Positions 44,598-49,088 of a DNA stretch of 49,088 nt are shown here, in pieces. The notes under the pieces are model-generated. The model did no database searches. It saw only the letters and a list, made by a program, of their open reading frames with translations, and was not told the DNA's origin. The DNA is from Aphanizomenon flos-aquae FACHB-1287 (GTDB lineage: Bacteria; Cyanobacteriota; Cyanobacteriia; Cyanobacteriales; Nostocaceae), in assembly GCF_014698755.1 (NCBI RefSeq), contig NZ_JACJTO010000033.1, forward strand, positions 1 to 49,088. Direction: 5' to 3'. A program made the position numbers and the translations under genes. How positions within the stretch are numbered: the first letter of the stretch is position 1; each line of letters starts with the position of its first letter.

Positions 44598-45380
44598 TTA
44601 ATGATGATGTTCATAACGACTAAAACCAGGACCATAAGTAGCCAGCAGATTCTGCGGAGAAAGGGCTATTTCTGGTTTACCGGTGCAGACAAGGGTTTGA
44701 TTCAGACAGATGACGCGATCGCAATGACGGCTTACCATATTAATATCATGGGAAACTTGTAACACTGTCCAATTCTCTTCTCGTTTTAATTCGTTTAACA
44801 AAGCATAAAAATCCGTTGTTCCTTGAACATCTACCCCAGCAAAGGCTTCATCTAATACTAACAATTTTCTCGGTCTTACTAAACAATAGGCTAATAATAC
44901 CCGTTTAAGTTGACCACCGCTAAGAGTGCCAATAGCCTGATTTCGCAAGCGATAAGCGTCAGTACGTTGTAAAGCTGTGGTGACTGCTACTGACATTTCC
45001 CGTTTATTTTGCCAAAAATTGCCGAAAAATGAATGTTTTTTATTACCTATTCCCAAAGCGACTAATTCACTAACGGAAATAGGAAAACTGCGATCAAAAA
45101 TAAAGTTTTGTGGCATATATCCTAACTGATTTCGCAAACTTCCTAATCTGGAAATTGGCCGACCAAAAACTTCAATTGTTCCCCCATTTCGCGGAATTAA
45201 ATCTAAAATGGCTTTGATTAAGGTACTTTTTCCCGCACCATTAGGACCAACTATGGCTGTATCTGTTCCTGCTAATAATTCAAAGGAAACATCTCGCACT
45301 GCTAGATAGTTGCTTTGGTAGACTGTTAATCCAAGAACTTTTAATATTGGTAATGTCAATTCTACTTGTTTTTCAATCAT
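44598..45380 (-). CDS. znuC: Zinc/manganese ABC transporter ATPase (ZnuC-like)
   Basis: This is a 260-residue ATPase from ATG 45380; a TTG at 45404 adds eight implausible residues. Walker A is AIVGPNGAGKSTLIKAIL, the Q-loop lies in LGYMPQNFIFDRSFPISVSE, the signature is TLSGGQLKRVLLAYCLVRPR and Walker B is KLLVLDEAFAGVD, followed by the H-loop in VLQVSHDINMV. This layout is typical of the ZnuC/MntB group. It powers metal uptake through ZnuB. It lies 55 bp downstream of znuA and is presumably cotranscribed with it. Confidence 0.9.
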   Translation of the reverse strand: MIEKQVELTLPILKVLGLTVYQSNYLAVRDVSFELLAGTDTAIVGPNGAGKSTLIKAILDLIPRNGGTIEVFGRPISRLGSLRNQLGYMPQNFIFDRSFPISVSELVALGIGNKKHSFFGNFWQNKREMSVAVTTALQRTDAYRLRNQAIGTLSGGQLKRVLLAYCLVRPRKLLVLDEAFAGVDVQGTTDFYALLNELKREENWTVLQVSHDINMVSRHCDRVICLNQTLVCTGKPEIALSPQNLLATYGPGFSRYEHHH

Positions 45381-45435
45381 AAAGATGAAGATTTGAGATG
45401 CCAATAATTTATCATGATCAATGGAAATTTTCCTG

Positions 45436-46401
45436 TTACTTGCACCCAGAAACTAAACTTTCCAAATTAGTTTTCATTGTCTGAAAATAATACTGAGGAT
45501 TGGTATCACCGCTTTCTAAAGAATCTAAGGTCTGCACTGTTATTCCCAAGTCCTGGGAAATACTGGTCAGTAATTTGTTGTCTAACCCTGGTTCACTAAA
45601 TAAGGCTTTAACTTTGTATTTTTTGACTGTATTCACCACTTTTTGGATATCGGTTGGAGAAAGTTGCTTTTCAGGAATTTCTACTACTGCTAATTGTTTA
45701 ATATTATAACGTTTGGCTAAATAGGGAAAAGCATCATGGAAGGTGATAAAGGTACAGTTTGGTGTTTGTTTAATCTTCTGCTGAAATTCATCATTTAACT
45801 TATCTAGTTGTTGGATATATGTCGCTGCATTACTTTGATAATTGGCTTTATTTCCTGGGTCTGCAGTAATTAAACCATCTCTAATATTGATGATTTGCTG
45901 TTTTGCTAATACTGGATCTAACCAAACATGAGGATTGCCAAATTCATGTTTGTGGTCATGTTCTCCTATTACTATTTTATCATTGGCGGAACTTTTATTA
46001 ATAGCTTGAATACCTTTACTGGCATCAATTTCTATTAATTGATAATTTCCGGCATTTTTAATTGTATCTGTTAAAAACTCTTCTAAGCCTAAACCATTTT
46101 TGACTAATACCCTTGCTGTAGCAATCGCTCTTACATTTGCTGGTGTTCCTTGATATTCGTGTACATCCGTACCAGGCTTGACTAAAATATCTACATCTGC
46201 TACATCCTTAGCTACCGCTTTAGTAAACAAATAAACTGGTAAAAACGTTGTAACTACTTTGATCTTTGGTAATTTCTGATTGGGAGTTTGCTCAGTTTTT
46301 ATACTTTTATTACCGCTATTATTATTACATCCATAAACTGCCGACAATATTATTAAGGTCATCAAAAGTAGGGATTTTCTGGTTTTTTTATCCATTTTCA
46401 T
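45436..46401 (-). CDS. znuA: Zinc ABC transporter substrate-binding lipoprotein (ZnuA-like)
   Basis: This 321-residue cluster A-I binding protein has a lipoprotein signal peptide with lipid-anchored Cys25 (LSAVYGC). The metal site includes GTDVHEYQ, GNPHVWLDP, FITFHDAFPYLAKRYNI (His) and an Asp/Glu in the C-lobe (FSEPGLDNKLL). A short His/Asp stretch EHDHKHE (about 150) is the charged loop typical of zinc-specific members, shorter than in many proteobacteria. It captures Zn(2+) in the periplasm. The first gene of the operon, it lies 65 bp from a Zur-like palindrome. Confidence 0.9.
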   Translation of the reverse strand: MKMDKKTRKSLLLMTLIILSAVYGCNNNSGNKSIKTEQTPNQKLPKIKVVTTFLPVYLFTKAVAKDVADVDILVKPGTDVHEYQGTPANVRAIATARVLVKNGLGLEEFLTDTIKNAGNYQLIEIDASKGIQAINKSSANDKIVIGEHDHKHEFGNPHVWLDPVLAKQQIINIRDGLITADPGNKANYQSNAATYIQQLDKLNDEFQQKIKQTPNCTFITFHDAFPYLAKRYNIKQLAVVEIPEKQLSPTDIQKVVNTVKKYKVKALFSEPGLDNKLLTSISQDLGITVQTLDSLESGDTNPQYYFQTMKTNLESLVSGCK

Positions 46402-46710
46402 TTATTTAAGGCCTTTTATGATTTGAGGTTGACTATAAAACTTGACTGTGACCATATTACCATAATGAGATTCATTCTCATACAATTTGACAAAAAAATA
46501 TTAATGTATTGAGAATTACAAACTTTTTTGGAATTTCAGGTAATACTGCTATATACTAATATTTTTCCAAGTCATAAAGATTTCTTAATCTTTATTGGTT
46601 AGAAGCCTACTTGGAACTGCTAATTAGTATATTTAAAATACTTGTTAGTCGTTGCAATGCGTTTAAATCAAGTATGACATGATTAACTTCAAAAATGGGT
46701 GTGAAGAGAA
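46402..46710. promoter_or_regulatory. Divergent znuA / porin control region
   Basis: This 309-bp region lies between znuA (minus) and the porin gene (plus). Besides the Zur-like palindrome at 46466-46480 it is AT-rich, with no reading frame. The left side presumably contains the znuA promoter. The porin has GAAGAGAA before its ATG. The promoters themselves are not individually recognised. Confidence 0.6.
46466..46480. promoter_or_regulatory. Zur-like operator upstream of znuA
   Basis: TGAGATTCATTCTCA has a perfect TGAGA/TCTCA dyad (5-bp arms; the full dyad ATGAGA/TCTCAT extends one base each side). It agrees with 11-12 of the positions of the TGATAATNATTATCA pattern known for cyanobacterial Zur (my recollection). 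It sits about 65 bp before znuA and 231 bp before the porin ATG. A Fur box cannot be excluded from sequence alone. Confidence 0.6.
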
Positions 46711-48276
46711 ATGCAAAAATTAGCAGCATATTTACTTACTAGTCCTGCGGTAATTATTTCCATGCTATACATGGGTTCTGCTGTACGGGCAGAAATAGCG
46801 CCAACAGTAAACGAGCTACAACTTAATAATAGTCAAGAAGAGGTAATGGCTCAAACTACCTCCGTGTCTCAATTCTCCGATGTCCAACCTCGTGATTGGG
46901 CGTTTAAAGCGTTACAATCATTGATAGAGCGCTATGGATGTATAAATGGTTTTCCTGATAACACTTTTCGTGGTAATAGAGTATTAACAAGATATGAATT
47001 TGCGGCCGCTTTAAACGCTTGTTTAGATCGAGTTAATGAATTAATTGCTACAACTACTAATGATGTAGCATCGAAGCAAGATATAGCAACAATCCAAAAG
47101 TTGCAAAACGACTTTTCTCCAGAACTAGCAACCTTAAGAGGGCGTGTAAACACCTTAGAAGCTAAAACCGCTGAATTAGAAGCTAATCAATTTTCAACTA
47201 CCACCAAGTTACAAGGACAAGTTGTAGCAGTTGTTAGTGGTATTGTGAAGGGCAAAACAGTCGCTGGTGCGGAAATTACTGATAAAAATACGACCTTAGC
47301 TGCAAGAACCAGAGTAGAGTTTGTCAGTAGCTTTACAGGACGAGACACACTGCTTACGAGGCTAGAAAGCAATAATATCAAGAGTCCTGATATCAATACT
47401 CCAGAAGGAAACTTGTTTTTTGCTAATAGTGTTCCCAGTAATAGTGTTGGTATAGGAACTTTGTCCTATGCCTTTCCTGTTAGCAAAAATACTCAAGTAA
47501 AACTAATTGCTACTGGAGGCGCTGCAGATGATCTTACCAATACAGTTAACCTTTTAGATGGTGATGCTGCCTTTGGTGCTTTGTCAACTTTTGGGACAAG
47601 AAACCCAATTTATGGACAACTAAATGGTGCGGGACTGGCAGTTAATCATCAGTTTGGTGATAAGTTAGCCCTTAGTTTAGGCTATTTGAGTCCTACAGCT
47701 AATGACCCTACGGTTAAAAATGGTTTGTTTAATGGTTCTTACGGTGCTTTAGCGCAGTTAACTGTGAAGCCAAGGAATAATATTTCTCTTGGTTTAACTT
47801 ACATCAACTCCTATAACTTACCACTTGTTACAGGTAGTAATAACGCTACATCTAGTATCCTCATTGACAATTTTTCTACCAATTCCTACGGTGTACAAGC
47901 ATCTTTAGGAATTAGCAAGAACTTTGTTCTCGGTGGTTGGGCCGGTTATACCAATAGTCAAGTTTTAACAGGTTCAAAAGGAAAGTTTGACACTCAGAAC
48001 TATGCTATTACCCTGGCTTTACCTGACTTGGGTAAAAAAGGTAACTTAGCTGGTCTGATAGTTGGTATGGAACCAAAAGTCACAAGTTCTAGTGCGAATG
48101 TTGCTGGAGTTGCGAAAGACCCAAATACCTCCTATCACATTGAGGGATTTTATCAATATAAACTTAGCGACAATATCACCATTACTCCCGCTGTAATTTG
48201 GTTAACAGCCCCAGATCACAATAAGGATAGTGGTAATGTAGTGATTGGTGCTCTGAGAACTACTTTCAGTTTCTAA
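46711..48276 (+). CDS. SLH-domain outer-membrane porin (OprB/iron-uptake porin type)
   Basis: This 521-residue outer-membrane protein starts with a signal peptide (about 1-27, ending SAVRA). An SLH domain is at about 50-110 (QFSDVQPRDWAFKALQSLIE, RYGCINGFPDNTFRGN, LTRYEFAAALNACL), followed by a coiled coil (about 115-165: LRGRVNTLEAKTAELEANQF) and a beta-barrel OprB-like domain (about 165-521) ending in the porin-type aromatic residue (LRTTFSF). The SLH part anchors it to peptidoglycan-linked polymer. It likely admits ions or small solutes. Its divergent position next to znuABC suggests a metal-linked role. Confidence 0.9.
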   Translation: MQKLAAYLLTSPAVIISMLYMGSAVRAEIAPTVNELQLNNSQEEVMAQTTSVSQFSDVQPRDWAFKALQSLIERYGCINGFPDNTFRGNRVLTRYEFAAALNACLDRVNELIATTTNDVASKQDIATIQKLQNDFSPELATLRGRVNTLEAKTAELEANQFSTTTKLQGQVVAVVSGIVKGKTVAGAEITDKNTTLAARTRVEFVSSFTGRDTLLTRLESNNIKSPDINTPEGNLFFANSVPSNSVGIGTLSYAFPVSKNTQVKLIATGGAADDLTNTVNLLDGDAAFGALSTFGTRNPIYGQLNGAGLAVNHQFGDKLALSLGYLSPTANDPTVKNGLFNGSYGALAQLTVKPRNNISLGLTYINSYNLPLVTGSNNATSSILIDNFSTNSYGVQASLGISKNFVLGGWAGYTNSQVLTGSKGKFDTQNYAITLALPDLGKKGNLAGLIVGMEPKVTSSSANVAGVAKDPNTSYHIEGFYQYKLSDNITITPAVIWLTAPDHNKDSGNVVIGALRTTFSF

Positions 48277-48294
48277 GCTATCACGTCAACAAAA

Positions 48295-48322
48295 AGACCA
48301 ACCCCTCCCACAGGGTTGGTCT
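48295..48322. terminator. Hairpin after the porin gene
   Basis: AGACCAACCC (48295-48304) pairs perfectly with GGGTTGGTCT (48313-48322) across an 8-base loop, 19 bp after the porin stop. Flanking A-runs on both sides make it a strong stem for the minus strand (followed by TTTTT) and a weaker plus-strand terminator. A second hairpin follows. Confidence 0.7.
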
Positions 48323-48409
48323 ATAAAAAAACGTTGTTTGCGTTGTCTTCTCAGTAGAGTTAAAACCAAATTGCACGTTCCCAAAATTCAACGGGCAACT
48401 TTTCTTAAC

Positions 48410-48437
48410 AAGATTGTAACAGCCAGTACAATCTTTT
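48410..48437 (+). terminator. Second hairpin downstream of the porin
   Basis: AAGATTGTA (48410-48418) pairs with TACAATCTT (48427-48435), with an 8-base loop and then TTC. The stem is 9 bp and perfect. It could be the actual porin terminator. Confidence 0.5.
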
Positions 48438-48499
48438 CATGAAAATATATCAAAAAATATCTGTCTTTCGATGAGTAAGTTTTCTATTCAAGGAAGGAT

Positions 48500-48557
48500 A
48501 AGGGAACAGGGAACAGGGAAAAAATAACAACTGACAACCGACTAATGACCAATGACC
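48500..48557. repeat. Short heptamer-type repeats
   Basis: AAGGGAACAGGGAACAGGGA (heptamer GGGAACA) is followed by ACTGACAACCGACTAATGAC and CAATGACC (heptamer TGACCAA-like, degenerate). It is the same sort of STRR DNA as at 36639 and 36935. Confidence 0.7.
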
Positions 48558-48573
48558 GAAAAGACGGGACACA

Positions 48574-48596
48574 AGCCCCGTCCTTCTAGGACGGCT
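48574..48596. repeat. CCGTCCT/AGGACGG hairpin near the element start
   Basis: AGCCCCGTCCTTCTAGGACGG contains a 7-bp stem with a 3-base loop (48578-48594), and GACGGGAC lies just upstream. Structures like this mark ends of IS200/IS605-type elements, so this may be the left end of the tnpB element or the remnant of another. Confidence 0.5.
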
Positions 48597-48726
48597 TTAA
48601 ACACAGCCCGGCGATATTTCGTAACACAGACCAAATGAATCTTTAAGTCTGTAACGCTGTGTCTTTCTCTTCTAAGGGGACTAGACCAATATATAATTAA
48701 TTTACAGCCCAATTATAGCATTAACG

Positions 48727-49088
48727 ATGAAAGCCAGATATCAATTCCGTTTCTACCCGACAGACCAACAGCAAAAGCTTTTAGCTCAGTTGTTTGGTTG
48801 CGTTCGTGTCGTTTGGAATGATGCCCTGGCTATTTGCAAGCAAGTAGAGAAATTGCCAAGTAACAACGATTTGCAAAAATTAGTTATTACTCAAGGGAAA
48901 AAAACTATTGAGCGGCAATGGTTGTCTGATGTTTCTAATATTCCTTTGCAACAATCAGTTGCAGATTTGGGAATTGCCTATAAAAACTTTTTTAATTCTT
49001 GTAAAGGTAAAAGAAAAGGTAAAAAAATTGGTAGCCCTAAGTTTAAAAAGAAAACAAATCAGCAGTCAGCACGATTTAGAATTGGTGG
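48727..49088 (+). CDS. tnpB: TnpB-type RNA-guided nuclease/transposase, 5' part
   Basis: This open frame runs from ATG 48727 to the window end, giving 120 codons with no stop. It begins MKARYQFRFYPTDQQQKLLA and continues QLFGCVRVVWNDALAICKQV, the IS605 OrfB N-terminal signature. It goes on to IPLQQSVADLGIAYKNFFNS and GKKIGSPKFKKKT, the standard helix and basic loop before the RuvC domain. The RuvC catalytic residues, zinc finger, right end and guide RNA region all lie outside the window. No tnpA gene is visible upstream, so the element may be tnpB-only or moved by a relative in trans. Confidence 0.88.
   Translation, partial: MKARYQFRFYPTDQQQKLLAQLFGCVRVVWNDALAICKQVEKLPSNNDLQKLVITQGKKTIERQWLSDVSNIPLQQSVADLGIAYKNFFNSCKGKRKGKKIGSPKFKKKTNQQSARFRIG

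Larger units (their letters stand above)
48277..48726. other. Non-coding region between porin and tnpB
   Basis: This 450-bp stretch has no gene. It contains two hairpins (48295-48322, 48410-48437), a heptamer-type repeat (48500-48557) and the leader of the tnpB element, with a CCGTCCT/AGGACGG hairpin (48574-48596). A further dyad, ACACAGAC...GTCTGT, lies around 48625-48655. Nothing else is recognisable. Confidence 0.6.

Overview
The window looks like chromosomal DNA of a filamentous, heterocyst-forming cyanobacterium (order Nostocales). The DNA is AT-rich. The palindrome GCGATCGC (HIP1) recurs about every 2-3 kb. Heptanucleotide short tandem repeats (STRR type, including TTGTCAG) appear in several intergenic regions. 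The gene set includes the NDH-1 subunit NdhD, a cyanobacterial SLH-domain porin, CobQ, Uma2 and DUF4351 proteins, a KGK-domain protein and a PrxQ peroxiredoxin. I cannot name the species.

Layout. (1) 1-3.8 kb is an accessory patch: a DUF4351 fragment, a MazE-like antitoxin whose mazF partner survives only as about 15 codons joined to another DUF4351 tail, a Uma2 protein with eleven perfect 7-residue repeats, a second 10-codon mazE fragment, and an AlbA_2/ATPase-like protein. (2) 4.0-17.8 kb is an exopolysaccharide or O-antigen-type locus: Wzx-like flippase, two FkbM methyltransferases around a hexapeptide acyltransferase, three GT4-type glycosyltransferases, a Wzy-like polymerase and an asparagine-synthetase-type amidotransferase. 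It is interrupted by small accessory genes (DUF5678-retropepsin fusion, PD-(D/E)XK-like protein, second Uma2) and by a decayed glycosyltransferase copy. The amidotransferase gene carries five 48-bp intergenic-type repeat units inside its coding sequence, and one of them has lost a base. (3) 17.9-26.1 kb is mostly minus-strand housekeeping and transport: cobQ, a winged-helix-like small protein, prxQ (plus strand), an ABC-2 permease with a small exported protein, a MATE exporter, ndhD and a coiled-coil protein. (4) 26.3-32.2 kb holds a U32/RlhA-like protein, a bacterial dynamin-like GTPase, a KGK-domain protein and a small HNH nuclease. (5) 32.2-37.9 kb holds a cell-wall amidase, pyrG, a ROK kinase, an otherwise easily missed 53-residue membrane protein lying between two STRR arrays, and a DppC-like permease. 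(6) 38.1-42.7 kb is a type IV pilin module: one pilin, then two nearly identical tandem pilins, then a TPR/GT41 (OGT-like) glycosyltransferase. (7) 42.8-49.1 kb holds a 2TM protein, tRNA-Phe, znuB-znuC-znuA with a Zur-like palindrome, a divergent SLH porin, and the 5' part of a tnpB transposon gene that runs off the end.

How the genes work together. The polysaccharide locus has the parts for a Wzx/Wzy-type pathway (assembly, methylation, acylation, possible amidation, export and polymerisation). The znu operon and the porin may share a zinc-controlled divergent regulatory region. The pilin array followed directly by an OGT-like enzyme suggests modified (O-glycosylated) pili. A recurrent theme is that dispersed intergenic repeats have run into coding sequence: they form the amidase C-terminus, the end of a glycosyltransferase and the insert in the amidotransferase. 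I found no CRISPR array, rRNA or complete mobile element. The best candidates for something new are the pilin-GT41 module, the repeat-invaded amidotransferase and the 53-residue gene.
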